From positions 1 to 25,768 of the forward strand of contig JAACVA010000083.1 in the NCBI GenBank assembly GCA_009992615.1: 25,768 nucleotides of DNA, written 5' to 3'. Within the stretch, counting starts at the first letter, position 1; the number at the start of each line of letters is the position of its first letter. The position numbers were made by a program, and so were the translations under genes. The notes under the pieces were generated by a model, which worked only from the letters and a program-made list of their open reading frames with translations, was not told the origin of the DNA and did not search any database. This DNA comes from Rhodobacterales bacterium (lineage in GTDB: Bacteria > Pseudomonadota > Alphaproteobacteria > Rhodobacterales > Rhodobacteraceae). Shown in pieces: positions 8,775 through 16,942 of this stretch.

Positions 8775-9511
8775 GATTGTCAGGAAAAAGCGCCATCGTC
8801 ACCGGGGCCGGTTCAGGCTTTGGTGCCGGAATTGCACGCAAATTCGCCGCTGAGGGGGCCCATGTAATGTGCGCCGACATCAACGCCGACGCCGCCCGCG
8901 CCGTGGCCAGCGAAATCGACGGCATCGCCTGCACCGTCGATGTCGGTGACGGCGACAGCGTGAATGCCATGGCCAAGGCCGCATATGACGCCTTCGACGG
9001 AGTGGACATTCTGGTGAACAACGCCGGGATCACCCATTTGCCCGGCTTCATGGAAGATATCACGGAAGAGGATTTCGACCGCGTGCTGCGGGTGAATGCC
9101 AAATCGGTCTATCTGACCGCCCGCGCCCTTGTGCCCGGAATGAAGACACGGGGCGCGGGGGCGATTTTGAACATTGCCTCAACCGCCGGGGTTTCGCCGC
9201 GCCCGCGACTGAACTGGTACAATGCCTCGAAAGGCTGGATGATCACCGCGACCAAGGCAATGGCGGTAGAACTGGCCCCCTTCGGCATTCGGGTAAATGC
9301 GCTGAACCCGGTGGCGGGGGAAACGCCGCTGCTGAAATCCTTCATGGGCGAAGATACGCCCGAGATCCGCGCAAAGTTTCTGGCGACAATCCCCCTCGGG
9401 CGGTTTTCAACGCCCGAGGACATGGGCAACGCCGCCTGTTTCCTGTGCAGCGACGAGGCGTCGATGATCACCGGCGTCGCCATGGAAGTGGACGGCGGAC
9501 GCTGTGTGTGA
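8771..9511 (+). CDS. SDR family oxidoreductase
   Basis: This is a classical short-chain dehydrogenase/reductase of 246 residues. It has the nucleotide-binding TGAGSGFG at 11-18, an acidic residue at the end of strand 2 (D36 in CADIN, favouring NAD over NADP), NNAG at 83-86, catalytic Ser in NIAST (about 137) and the Y150-x3-K154 pair in YNASK. A cofactor-loop segment NPVAGETPLL and the C-terminal GVAMEVDGG complete the FabG-like pattern. Translational coupling (ATGA) to the ATPase suggests it oxidises or reduces something released from the imported compound. The substrate is unknown; naming it FabG would be unjustified here. Confidence 0.9.
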   Translation: MRLSGKSAIVTGAGSGFGAGIARKFAAEGAHVMCADINADAARAVASEIDGIACTVDVGDGDSVNAMAKAAYDAFDGVDILVNNAGITHLPGFMEDITEEDFDRVLRVNAKSVYLTARALVPGMKTRGAGAILNIASTAGVSPRPRLNWYNASKGWMITATKAMAVELAPFGIRVNALNPVAGETPLLKSFMGEDTPEIRAKFLATIPLGRFSTPEDMGNAACFLCSDEASMITGVAMEVDGGRCV

Positions 9512-9521
9512 GGGCGCAACC

Positions 9522-9578
9522 GGGGGGTTTCACACCCCCCGGACCCCCCGTGAGGTATTTCAGGCAAGAAAGAGGAAT
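9522..9578. repeat. Imperfect copy of a Rhodobacteraceae-type intergenic hairpin repeat
   Basis: Between the SDR and P1 peptidase genes, a CCGGGGGG...CCCCCCGG hairpin is followed by GGACCCCCCGTGAGGTATTT and then CAGGCAAGAAAGAGG. The order 'CCCCGGACCCCC-GAGGTATTT-nn-CAAGAAAGA' closely resembles an intergenic element I recall as highly repeated in Rhodobacteraceae genomes, often placed just before a gene. Here its A/G-rich end supplies the ribosome site (AGAGGA) of the peptidase gene. Recognition is from memory, not a search; a second copy is not seen in this window. Confidence 0.45.
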
Positions 9579-9582
9579 TACG

Positions 9583-10584
9583 ATGCGGGTCGGTGAACGC
9601 AATACCCTGACCGATGTGGCCGGGCTGGCGGTGGGCCATGCCCAGGACGACGGGTTGAAATCGGGTTGCACCGTGGTGGTGGGCGATGCGCCGTTTGTCG
9701 CCTCCTGTCATGTGATGGGCGGCGCGCCCGGCACGCGCGAGACCGATCTGCTGGCCCCGGACAAGACGGTGCAGGCGGTGGATGCGCTGGTGATTTCCGG
9801 TGGCTCGGCCTTTGGTCTGGAGGCCTGTTCTGGGGTGATGGACGGGTTGGCGGCAGCCGGGCGCGGTTTTGCCGTGGGGACGGCACGGGTGCCCATCGTA
9901 CCCGGCGCGATCCTGTTCGATCTGCTGAACGGCGGCGACAAAGCTTGGGGCGTGCCACCCTATCGCGCACTGGGACGGGCCGCGTTCGACCAGGCGGCGG
10001 CGGACTTTGCGATCGGCAGCGTCGGCGCGGGCACCGGGGCGCTGTGTGCGATGCAAAAGGGCGGGCTGGGCAGTGCCTCGTTCGTTTTGGCATCCGGGGT
10101 GACGGTGGCGGCTTTGGTCGTGGCCAACCCGGTGGGCAGCGTGACGACACCCGATGGGCATTTCTGGGCCGCGCCTTTCGAGATGATGGGCGAGTTTGGC
10201 GGCCGGGGGCCGGACCCGTGCTCGGGCCTGTGTTACCCGCCGTTCAGCCTGAAGGCGCAGGCGATGATGGCCGGAGTGGGCACTGGGGCCAACACCACGC
10301 CTTGCATTGTCGCCACCGATGCGGCGCTGAGCAAGGCGCAGTGCCACCGCCTGGCGGTGGCGGCCCATGACGGCATTGCCCGCGCCGTGGTGCCCGCCCA
10401 CACCCCGCATGACGGCGACATCGTTTTCGCGCTGAGCACCGGGGCGCGGCGCGTGGATGAGGCAGATCTGCTGACCATCGGCGCGGCGGCGGCCCATTGC
10501 GTGGCGCGGGCGCTGGCGCGGGGAGTTTTCGCGGCAACACCGGCGCCGGGCGATATTCTGCCCAGTTGCGGCGGGCTGGGCTGA
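9583..10584 (+). CDS. P1 family peptidase (DmpA / S58-like N-terminal nucleophile hydrolase)
   Basis: This 333-residue protein belongs to the P1/DmpA aminopeptidase family, which self-cleaves to expose an N-terminal Ser or Thr nucleophile and acts on short peptides, including D- and beta-peptides. Family features are NTLTDVAGLAVGHA at the start, GCTVVVGDAP, ISGGSAFGLEA, the GSVGAGTGALCAMQKGG block and GTGANTTPCIVATDA. The Asn237-Thr238 step in the last block is the likely autocleavage point by analogy with short bacterial homologues. The start at 9583 follows AGAGGA at good spacing; an open frame back to 9445 overlaps the SDR gene and is not used. Last in the cluster, it probably acts with the M20 enzyme on the imported substrate. 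Confidence 0.9.
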   Translation: MRVGERNTLTDVAGLAVGHAQDDGLKSGCTVVVGDAPFVASCHVMGGAPGTRETDLLAPDKTVQAVDALVISGGSAFGLEACSGVMDGLAAAGRGFAVGTARVPIVPGAILFDLLNGGDKAWGVPPYRALGRAAFDQAAADFAIGSVGAGTGALCAMQKGGLGSASFVLASGVTVAALVVANPVGSVTTPDGHFWAAPFEMMGEFGGRGPDPCSGLCYPPFSLKAQAMMAGVGTGANTTPCIVATDAALSKAQCHRLAVAAHDGIARAVVPAHTPHDGDIVFALSTGARRVDEADLLTIGAAAAHCVARALARGVFAATPAPGDILPSCGGLG

Positions 10585-10605
10585 TCCGGCGCTTGCAGAG
10601 GCGGA

Positions 10606-12837
10606 CTAGCCCTCGATCACCTTGGCGTCATCGCCCGGACGTTTGGCCAAGGCATCGAGAAATTCCTGCGGCAAGACCAACTGACGGTGCGGGAACGGGA
10701 TCTCGATTCCGCGGCTGTCGAATTCGGCCTTCACGAGGGCGGTGTATTCGCGGCCAAGGCCCCATTGTTTGCCCGGTCTGGTCTTGATCCGGGCGCGCAC
10801 CACGACGCTGCTGTCGCCCAAAGCGATAACCCCGTGCATGTCGAATTCGTCGGTGATGTCGGCCCCGAACGGCCCTTCGCGCAGGGTGTCGAAGGCGGCC
10901 TGCATGGCGGCGATGACGTCTGGCACCTTTTCCTTGTAGGCCACACCGATCTCGGCCAGATGATAGCTGTAGTCGCGGGTCAGGTTGGTGACCGTATCCA
11001 CCGACGAGAACGGCACGATGTGCTGCGCCCCGTCCAGGGTGCGCAGCCGGACCGAGCGGATTGACAGTTTTTCGACCGCCCCGGTGATGCCCGCAACGCC
11101 CACAACATCGCCTTCGTTGATTGCGTTTTCAAGCTGGATGAACACCCCGGTGATGATGTCCTGCACCAGCTTTTGCGCCCCGAAACCGATGGCCAGGCCA
11201 ATCACCCCGGCCCCGGCCAGCAGCGGCGCGATGTCGATGCCCAGTTGCGACAAGACAACCATGGTGCCGAGGATCGCCACGAAAATGGTGAACGCATTGC
11301 GGAACAGCCCCAGCAAGGTGCGGGCGCGACTATTGTCGAGAAGCGCGGCACCGCGCAGCCGTTGATCGACGAAGGACGCGATGACAGCCCACAGCACCGA
11401 CAGAACAGCGGCCAGCAAAACCGCCGACACGATCCGCCAGAACACCATCTGCGTGTCTGCATCCGACAGCCAGCCGTCGCCATCGACCAGCCCCCAGGCG
11501 GCAAGCGCCATGATGGCCGCCGTCACGATCAGTGTCATCGACACCAGCCCCGCCAGGCCGCGTGAGACGTGGCTGATACGGTGGGCCAGGTCCGGCATCG
11601 CCCGGTCGATCGCCTTGGGCATCGGCATATTCAACGTCGTGGAAAGGCGCAACATCCACAGACCAAACAGCGCGACCGTCACCGCCATGACCGACCAGAT
11701 CGTGCCGCCCAGCACGATGTCGCCCAGTTCGCGCGGCCGGGTGATCGCGACCAGCCAGCAATAGAGGACATAGACCCCAGCCAGCGGCGGCCAGACCGAA
11801 TGCCAGGCGTTTTGCACCCCGCGTGACAACATCACGCCGGCGCCCGCCTCATCCGGTCCGGGCGTGGCGCGCGAAATGTCCAGCACTGCAACGATGCGTT
11901 TCAGTGTGACAAACGCCATCACCAGAAGGATCGTCGCCAACAGCGTCCGCACAGGGCGCACGGTAACAAAGCCGATCCATTCCTGAACCAGCGGCAACAC
12001 GAACATGAAGCTGAAGGTCAGGGCGCCGATGAAGCTCCGCAAGCTGCGATAGATCGCTTCCTGGGCGCGGGGGTGCAGGTGCGATAATGTCGGTTCACGC
12101 TCGGCGTCCGGGGTGACGATCAGGCGCAGCGCGATGCGCAACAGCCCGAACACCAGAACCGTGGTCAGAAAAATCGCCTCGGTCGGGGCGGGGCCGCTGC
12201 CCGTGGTCTGGCGCCAGACGGCCATACCATAGCCCGACGCCCAGACCGCCGTCAAAATCAGCACGCGCAGCAGCGCATAAAGCACGATCAGCCCGATCCG
12301 CCGTCGAATCGGGGTCAGCGCCGTCACCTTGTTGCGCGCGATTACCCGGTCGAGCGCCAGTTTGCCGATCAGGCCGGCCCCCGCCACCACGCCAATCAGC
12401 ATCAACAGCGTGACAAGTTCGGGCGACATTGTGAACCCGGTCACCGGCACGGTTTGCAGCAGGCGCAGGGCGCGACCGATCTCTGTCACCGTGCGCTGTG
12501 CCACTTGGGAAACCGACGCAATCGCCCCGGTGACCTCGGCGACGATCTGTTGCGCCACAGTGAGATCGACAGGGTCGGTGACGTCTGGCACCGCAGGCAC
12601 GGCTGCCTGAAGCCGCGCGATCAATTCGGCGCGCGCGGCGTCATCTTCAAGAATGTCGATCAGGGTCTGACTGGCGCCGGAGGGGGCGGTTTCGGCATCG
12701 CTTGATCCGGGGATCAGGGTTTGGGCCTGAATTTGCGGCACTGCAAACACAGCAATGGCGATAGCAAAAATAACTGGAAGAATCTTTGAAATCAAGGAAA
12801 CGGGCCTTTTGGTCATGGATCGCCGCAGCGCCGACAT
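10606..12837 (-). CDS. MscS family mechanosensitive ion channel, large
   Basis: This 743-residue channel has an apparent signal peptide (to about residue 39, ending VPQIQAQ), a periplasmic domain to about 130, about eleven hydrophobic helices, and an MscS core near the C-terminus. The pore-lining helix is the Gly/Ala-rich GAGVIGLAIGFGAQKLVQD, followed by the beta domain ENAINEGDVVGVAGITGAVE and IVPFSSVDTVTNLTRDYSYH, all typical of MscS. Such large homologues open under hypo-osmotic shock. The start is uncertain: ATGs at 12837 and 12816 both lack a clear ribosome site, and the signal peptide fits either. It lies 33 bases after mur on the same strand and converges with the P1 peptidase gene with only 21 bases between. 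Confidence 0.9.
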   Translation of the reverse strand: MSALRRSMTKRPVSLISKILPVIFAIAIAVFAVPQIQAQTLIPGSSDAETAPSGASQTLIDILEDDAARAELIARLQAAVPAVPDVTDPVDLTVAQQIVAEVTGAIASVSQVAQRTVTEIGRALRLLQTVPVTGFTMSPELVTLLMLIGVVAGAGLIGKLALDRVIARNKVTALTPIRRRIGLIVLYALLRVLILTAVWASGYGMAVWRQTTGSGPAPTEAIFLTTVLVFGLLRIALRLIVTPDAEREPTLSHLHPRAQEAIYRSLRSFIGALTFSFMFVLPLVQEWIGFVTVRPVRTLLATILLVMAFVTLKRIVAVLDISRATPGPDEAGAGVMLSRGVQNAWHSVWPPLAGVYVLYCWLVAITRPRELGDIVLGGTIWSVMAVTVALFGLWMLRLSTTLNMPMPKAIDRAMPDLAHRISHVSRGLAGLVSMTLIVTAAIMALAAWGLVDGDGWLSDADTQMVFWRIVSAVLLAAVLSVLWAVIASFVDQRLRGAALLDNSRARTLLGLFRNAFTIFVAILGTMVVLSQLGIDIAPLLAGAGVIGLAIGFGAQKLVQDIITGVFIQLENAINEGDVVGVAGITGAVEKLSIRSVRLRTLDGAQHIVPFSSVDTVTNLTRDYSYHLAEIGVAYKEKVPDVIAAMQAAFDTLREGPFGADITDEFDMHGVIALGDSSVVVRARIKTRPGKQWGLGREYTALVKAEFDSRGIEIPFPHRQLVLPQEFLDALAKRPGDDAKVIEG

Positions 12838-12870
12838 GCGGCGGCACGCCAGGGTTTCGCGGGCGCGGAG

Positions 12871-13299
12871 TTACGGCTTGCGTCTGCGACAATACAGTTC
12901 CATGCGGTGATGTACCAGATCATAGCCCAGTTCGGCGGCGATCTGCTCTTGCAATCGCTCGATCTTGTCCGAGTTGAATTCAAACACTTCGCCGCTGTCC
13001 AGATCGACGATGTGGTCGTGATGCGCCGGGCCTGTCGCCTCGAACCGGGCGCCGCCACCTTCAAAACTGTGCCGCTGGACCACCCCTTCGGCCTCAAGCA
13101 CCGACAGGGTGCGATACACGGTGGCCAGCGAAACCGCCGGTTCGACACGCTTGGTACGCTTGTATAGTTCCTCGGCGTCGGGGTGATCGTCGGCCCCAAC
13201 CAGCACCGCCAGAAGGGCGATCCGCTGTCGTGTCACCCGCACCCCCGCCTTGCGCAGGGCGGCAGTCATCTGCGCGGTCATGTCTTGGGCCAGAGTCAT
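12871..13299 (-). CDS. mur: Fur family transcriptional regulator, probably Mur (manganese-responsive)
   Basis: This 142-residue protein of the Fur family has a winged-helix domain (GVRVTRQRIALLAVL, then the recognition helix region SLATVYRTLSVLE near residues 57-69) and a dimerisation/metal domain with HHDHIVDLDSGEVFEF at about 93-108. It lacks the two CxxC pairs of zinc-structural Fur/Zur proteins. In Rhodobacterales the Fur orthologue acts as Mur, repressing sitABCD when Mn2+ is available, and here the gene is divergent from sitABCD. The start is supported by AAGGAG seven bases upstream. Mur-box-like sites lie in the shared promoter region, so autoregulation is likely. Identity as Fur family is firm; metal specificity is inferred from context. 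Confidence 0.9.
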   Translation of the reverse strand: MTLAQDMTAQMTAALRKAGVRVTRQRIALLAVLVGADDHPDAEELYKRTKRVEPAVSLATVYRTLSVLEAEGVVQRHSFEGGGARFEATGPAHHDHIVDLDSGEVFEFNSDKIERLQEQIAAELGYDLVHHRMELYCRRRKP

Positions 13300-13321
13300 T
13301 TCACGCTCCTTTTTAAATCGC

Positions 13322-13350
13322 TATCTAGCATTTTTGCGAATGATTATCAA
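13322..13350 (-). promoter_or_regulatory. Candidate mur promoter
   Basis: On the minus strand, TTGATA at 13345-13350 (five of six to the -35 consensus) is followed after exactly 17 bases by TAGATA at 13322-13327 (three of six to -10), about 23 bases before the mur ATG. The first Mur-box-like palindrome overlaps the -35 and spacer, which is the expected place for repression. Confidence 0.4.
13335..13349. promoter_or_regulatory. Mur/Fur-box-like palindrome 1
   Basis: TGCGAAT-G-ATTATCA is a 7-1-7 imperfect palindrome. Its right part (TGATAAT on the minus strand) matches the half-site of the classical Fur box, and AATGATTATCA resembles its core. It sits between the divergent mur and sitA genes and overlaps the candidate mur promoter. 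Confidence 0.6.
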
Positions 13351-13363
13351 TCTCCTTTACAAA

Positions 13364-13378
13364 CGCGAATAAGTCGCA
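13364..13378. promoter_or_regulatory. Mur/Fur-box-like palindrome 2
   Basis: CGCGAAT-A-AGTCGCA shares the GCGAAT left half with the first site and has five of seven symmetric matches. It lies 43-57 bases before the sitA ATG and just upstream of TATAAC (13386-13391), a possible -10. A repressor bound here would cover the -35 region of sitA. It is weaker than site 1. Confidence 0.35.
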
Positions 13379-13420
13379 TAAGCGTTATAACCTGATAGTC
13401 TCCTGAACTTTGGTGATGAT

Positions 13421-14308
13421 ATGGTTCTGCGATCCCTGTTTCTTGGCGTGCTCACGGGGGCGCTGTCCACCGGGCCGGCCCTGGCAGCCGACCGGTTCAA
13501 GGCCGTGACAACCTTTACCGTCATCGCCGACATGGCGCGCAATGTTGCCGGCGATGCAGCAGTGGTGGAAAGCATCACCCGCCCGGGGGCCGAGATTCAC
13601 GGCTATCAACCCACCCCGCGCGACATCATCCGCGCCCAGGATGCCGATCTGATCCTGTGGAACGGGCTGAATCTGGAATTGTGGTTCGAACAGTTCCTGT
13701 CCAACCTGTCGGATGTTCCCAGCGCCACGCTGTCGGATGGGATAGACCCCATCGGCATCGCATCGGGCGACTACAGCGGCAGGCCGAATCCCCACGCCTG
13801 GATGGGGCTGGAAAACGCGCGGGTATATGTTGACAACATCCGCGATGCGTTCGTCACCCACGATCCTGAAAATGCCGACACCTATCGCGCCAACGCCGAG
13901 GCGTACAAACAGCAGATCACCGATGCCATCGCCCCCTTGCGCGACGCGGTTCTGGCGGTGCCCGAATCGCAGCGGTGGCTGGTCACCTGCGAGGGCGCGT
14001 TCAGCTATCTGATCCGCGATTTCGGGATGCAGGAACTGTACCTCTGGCCGATCAACGCCGACCAACGCGGCACACCGCAACAGGTGCGCCGGGTGATTGA
14101 CACAGTGCGCGCCAACGACATTTCCGCCGTATTCTGCGAAAGCACCGTATCCCAGGCCCCGGCGCAACAGGTCGCCCGAGAAACCGGCGCGCGCTATGGC
14201 GGGATGCTGTACGTTGACAGCCTGACCGAGACGGACGGCCCGGTGCCCAGCTATCTGGACCTGCTGCGCGTGACCGCCGAAACAATCGTGGCGGGCCTGA
14301 CGCAATGA
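13421..14308 (+). CDS. sitA: Mn/Fe ABC transporter substrate-binding protein SitA
   Basis: This is a cluster A-I periplasmic metal receptor, 295 residues, with a signal peptide (to about residue 22, ALAA). The four metal ligands of the PsaA/MntC/SitA type can be placed: H60 in IHGYQPTP, H125 in NPHAWM, E191 in TCEGAFSYL and D266 in LYVDSLTE. Glu rather than His at the third position favours Mn2+/Fe2+ over the Zn-type ZnuA. There is no His-rich loop, which also argues against ZnuA. It overlaps sitB by ATGA. The ribosome site is poor. The Mur-like regulator and boxes directly upstream support manganese control. Confidence 0.92.
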   Translation: MVLRSLFLGVLTGALSTGPALAADRFKAVTTFTVIADMARNVAGDAAVVESITRPGAEIHGYQPTPRDIIRAQDADLILWNGLNLELWFEQFLSNLSDVPSATLSDGIDPIGIASGDYSGRPNPHAWMGLENARVYVDNIRDAFVTHDPENADTYRANAEAYKQQITDAIAPLRDAVLAVPESQRWLVTCEGAFSYLIRDFGMQELYLWPINADQRGTPQQVRRVIDTVRANDISAVFCESTVSQAPAQQVARETGARYGGMLYVDSLTETDGPVPSYLDLLRVTAETIVAGLTQ

Positions 14309-15153
14309 CAAGCGGCATTTCAGCCCGGCATGTGACCGTGACCTATCGCAACGGCCACACTGCCCTGCGCGATGCGACGTTCGAGATTCCGACCGGCACG
14401 ATCACTGCCCTTGTGGGGGTGAACGGTGCGGGCAAATCGACCCTGTTCAAGGCGATCATGGGCTTTGTTCCCGCAAGTCAGGGTAAAATCACCGTGCTGG
14501 ACATGCCGGTGAAAGAGGCGCTGCGCAAGAACATCATTGCCTATGTGCCCCAAGCCGAAGAGGTGGACTGGACGTTTCCGGTGCTGGTGGAAGATGTCGT
14601 GATGATGGGCCGCTATGGCCACATGGGGTTTTTCCGCCGCCCACGCCCGGCCGACCATGCCGCGGTGACCGATGCGCTGAACCGGGTCAACATGGCCGAA
14701 TTCCGCCACCGCCAGATTGGCGAATTGTCGGGCGGCCAGCGCAAGCGCGTGTTCCTCGCCCGCGCGCTGGCACAGGACGGCCGGGTGATCCTGCTGGACG
14801 AACCGTTCACCGGCGTTGACGTGCAGACCGAAGAAGCAATCATCGCCCTGCTGCGCGATCTGCGCGATGATGGGCGGGTGATGCTGGTCAGCACTCACAA
14901 CCTGGGCTCGGTGACCGAGTTTTGCGACCGCACCGTTCTGGTCAACCAGACGGTTCTGGCCTATGGCCCCACCGCCGAAACCTTTACCCATGAAAACCTG
15001 GAAATCGCTTTTGGCGGGGTGCTGCGGCATTTCGTACTGGGCGGATCCGACCTGCACGACGACGACGACAGCCGCCGGGTGCGCGTGATCACTGACGACG
15101 AACGCCCCTTTGTCGTCTACGGCGATGAAATTGCGCGCAAGGATGCCCCATGA
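14305..15153 (+). CDS. sitB: Metal ABC transporter ATP-binding protein SitB
   Basis: This 282-residue ATPase energises manganese/iron uptake at the inner membrane. Walker A is GVNGAGKST at 38-46, the signature LSGGQ at 141-145, Walker B VILLDEP at 161-167 and the H-loop His at 198 in STHNLGS. The Q-loop is in YVPQAEEVDWTFPV, with the DWTFPV stretch characteristic of the metal-importer ATPases. The C-terminal tail is unusually acidic (HDDDDDSRRVRV-like stretch near residue 250, read as DLHDDDDS). ATGA overlaps join it to sitA and sitC. Confidence 0.93.
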   Translation: MTSGISARHVTVTYRNGHTALRDATFEIPTGTITALVGVNGAGKSTLFKAIMGFVPASQGKITVLDMPVKEALRKNIIAYVPQAEEVDWTFPVLVEDVVMMGRYGHMGFFRRPRPADHAAVTDALNRVNMAEFRHRQIGELSGGQRKRVFLARALAQDGRVILLDEPFTGVDVQTEEAIIALLRDLRDDGRVMLVSTHNLGSVTEFCDRTVLVNQTVLAYGPTAETFTHENLEIAFGGVLRHFVLGGSDLHDDDDSRRVRVITDDERPFVVYGDEIARKDAP

Positions 15154-16007
15154 TCGACACCCTGCTGCAACCTTTCGGCTATGGCTATATGTTCAACGCC
15201 ATGTGGGTCAGCGCCCTGGTTGGTGCAATCTGTGCGTTTTTGTCGGCTTATCTGATGCTGAAAGGCTGGTCGCTGATCGGCGACGCGCTGAGCCATTCCA
15301 TCGTGCCGGGGGTGGCGGGGGCCTATATGCTGGGTCTGCCCTTTGCGTTGGGGGCATTCATCGCAGGGGGGTTGGCGGCGGGGGCGATGCTGTTCCTGAA
15401 CCAACGCTCGGGATTGAAAGAAGATGCGATCATCGGGCTGATCTTCACCTCATTCTTCGGCCTTGGCCTGTTCATGGTGTCGCTGTCGCCCACGTCGGTC
15501 AGCATCCAGACGATCACCATGGGCAATATTCTGGCGATCACGCCGGGCGATACCCTGCAACTGGCGATCATCGGTTTTGTCACACTGGCGATCCTGCTGG
15601 CCAAGTGGAAAGACCTGATGGTGACGTTTTTCGATGAAAACCATGCCCGTGCCATCGGGCTGCGGCCAGATCTGCTCAAGGTGGTGTTCTTCACCCTACT
15701 GGCGGCCTCCTGTGTTGCTGCGCTGCAAACCGTGGGTGCCTTTCTGGTCATTGCCATGGTGGTGACACCGGGCGCCACGGCCTATCTTCTGACCGACCGG
15801 TTTCCCCGGCTGCTGGTCACCAGCGTGGCCATCGGCGCCGGCACCAGTTTCACCGGGGCCTATCTGAGCTTTTTCCTCGACGGGGCGACGGGGGGCATCA
15901 TCGTCTGCCTGCAAACCCTGATTTTCGGCGTCGCATTCTTTTTCGCCCCGAAACACGGCTATCTCGCGGCGCGCCGCCGGGCCGCCGCCGCATTGGTTGC
16001 ACCATGA
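15150..16007 (+). CDS. sitC: Metal ABC transporter permease SitC
   Basis: This ABC-3 family permease has 285 residues and about eight hydrophobic helices. The family motif LMLKGWSLIGDALSHSIVPGV lies at about residues 32-52 (LKGWSLIGDALSHS), and GAFLVIAMVVTPGATAYLL marks the helix pair before the C-terminus. It forms the membrane channel with SitD. It overlaps both neighbours by ATGA. Its N-terminus (MIDTLLQPF) is nearly the same as that of SitD. Confidence 0.93.
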   Translation: MIDTLLQPFGYGYMFNAMWVSALVGAICAFLSAYLMLKGWSLIGDALSHSIVPGVAGAYMLGLPFALGAFIAGGLAAGAMLFLNQRSGLKEDAIIGLIFTSFFGLGLFMVSLSPTSVSIQTITMGNILAITPGDTLQLAIIGFVTLAILLAKWKDLMVTFFDENHARAIGLRPDLLKVVFFTLLAASCVAALQTVGAFLVIAMVVTPGATAYLLTDRFPRLLVTSVAIGAGTSFTGAYLSFFLDGATGGIIVCLQTLIFGVAFFFAPKHGYLAARRRAAAALVAP

Positions 16008-16828
16008 TCGACACCCTGCTTTTGCCATTTCAGTTCGCCTTCATGAACAAGGCGTTTCTCATCATGGCGATGCTGGCGGTGCCAACCGCGCTTTTGTCGT
16101 GTTTTCTGGTGCTCAAGGGCTGGTCGCTGATGGGCGATGCGATTTCACACGCGGTGCTGCCGGGGGTGGTTCTGGCCTATCTTATGAATATCCCGCTGAT
16201 CATCGGGGCCTTCGCGGCGGGCATGACATGTGCCTTGTTGACCGGTTTCCTGTCGAACAACAGTCGGGTGAAACAGGACACTGTAATGGGCATCGTGTTT
16301 TCCGGTATGTTCGGGTTCGGCCTTGTGCTGTATACGAAAATCACCACCGATGTACATCTAGACCACATTCTGTTCGGCAACATGCTGGGCGTCGGGGCGG
16401 GCGATCTGTGGACGGCGGGCCTGATTGCCGCCTTTGTAGGGGCGGTGATCGTGGCCAAGCGACAGGATTTTCTGCTGCATGCGTTTGATCCGATCCAGGC
16501 GCGGGCGGTGGGGCTGCGCACGGGTTGGTTGCATTATGGGCTGCTGGCGCTGATTTCGCTTACAATCGTCGCCACGCTGTCGGCGGTGGGGATCATCCTG
16601 TCGATCGGGCTGTTGATCGCGCCGGGGGCAATTGCATTTTTGCTGACCAGACAATTTTCGCGCATGTTGACCATCGCGGTGGCCGTCACCTTGCTGTCCG
16701 GATTTCTGGGCGTCTATGTCAGTTTCTTCATCGACAGCGCCCCAGCGCCAACAGTGATCTTGATCCTCAGCGTGTTTTTCGTCGCGGCCTTCCTGCGCAG
16801 CGGCCTTCGAATTCGTGCGACCACCTGA
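16004..16828 (+). CDS. sitD: Metal ABC transporter permease SitD
   Basis: This is the second ABC-3 family permease, 274 residues, a paralogue of SitC. The shared motif here reads LKGWSLMGDAISHAVLPGV, and the late helix segment is GIILSIGLLIAPGAIAFLL. The start MIDTLLLPF is encoded by the same 17 bases as the start of sitC. It ends the sitABCD operon and converges with ccoP, with hairpins in the 114-base gap. Confidence 0.92.
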   Translation: MIDTLLLPFQFAFMNKAFLIMAMLAVPTALLSCFLVLKGWSLMGDAISHAVLPGVVLAYLMNIPLIIGAFAAGMTCALLTGFLSNNSRVKQDTVMGIVFSGMFGFGLVLYTKITTDVHLDHILFGNMLGVGAGDLWTAGLIAAFVGAVIVAKRQDFLLHAFDPIQARAVGLRTGWLHYGLLALISLTIVATLSAVGIILSIGLLIAPGAIAFLLTRQFSRMLTIAVAVTLLSGFLGVYVSFFIDSAPAPTVILILSVFFVAAFLRSGLRIRATT

Positions 16829-16844
16829 AGATACGACACCCCGC

Positions 16845-16873
16845 CCACCCCGATGTGCAAACAGCAAGGGTGG
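16845..16873. terminator. Small hairpin after sitD
   Basis: CCACCC at 16845-16850 can pair with GGGTGG at 16868-16873, 16 bases past the sitD stop. The loop is long (17 bases) and no T-run follows, so this is a weak candidate for a 3'-end structure. Confidence 0.25.
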
Positions 16874-16884
16874 ACCAGGACACC

Positions 16885-16934
16885 AACCGGGGGCGGATGA
16901 CAGCGCAATCTGCCATCGCGCTTTGCCCCCGGTT
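16885..16934. terminator. Bidirectional hairpin between convergent sitD and ccoP
   Basis: A perfect 10-base stem, AACCGGGGGC at 16885-16894 and GCCCCCGGTT at 16925-16934, lies just before the ccoP stop codon. The 30-base loop contains a smaller GCGC...GCGC pair. It is placed to end both sitABCD and ccoNOQP transcripts. No strong T-run flanks it, so Rho-dependent release with hairpin protection is also possible. Confidence 0.5.
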
Positions 16935-16942
16935 ATCCTGAT

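Noticed and set aside
9109..10497. 462-codon minus-strand open frame opposite the SDR and P1 peptidase genes
   Set aside because: It spans two clear plus-strand genes and lacks any recognisable domain; judged a GC-bias artefact.
13385..14311. 308-codon minus-strand open frame opposite sitA
   Set aside because: The plus strand encodes a full metal-binding receptor with signal peptide and all four ligands; the antisense frame has no motifs.
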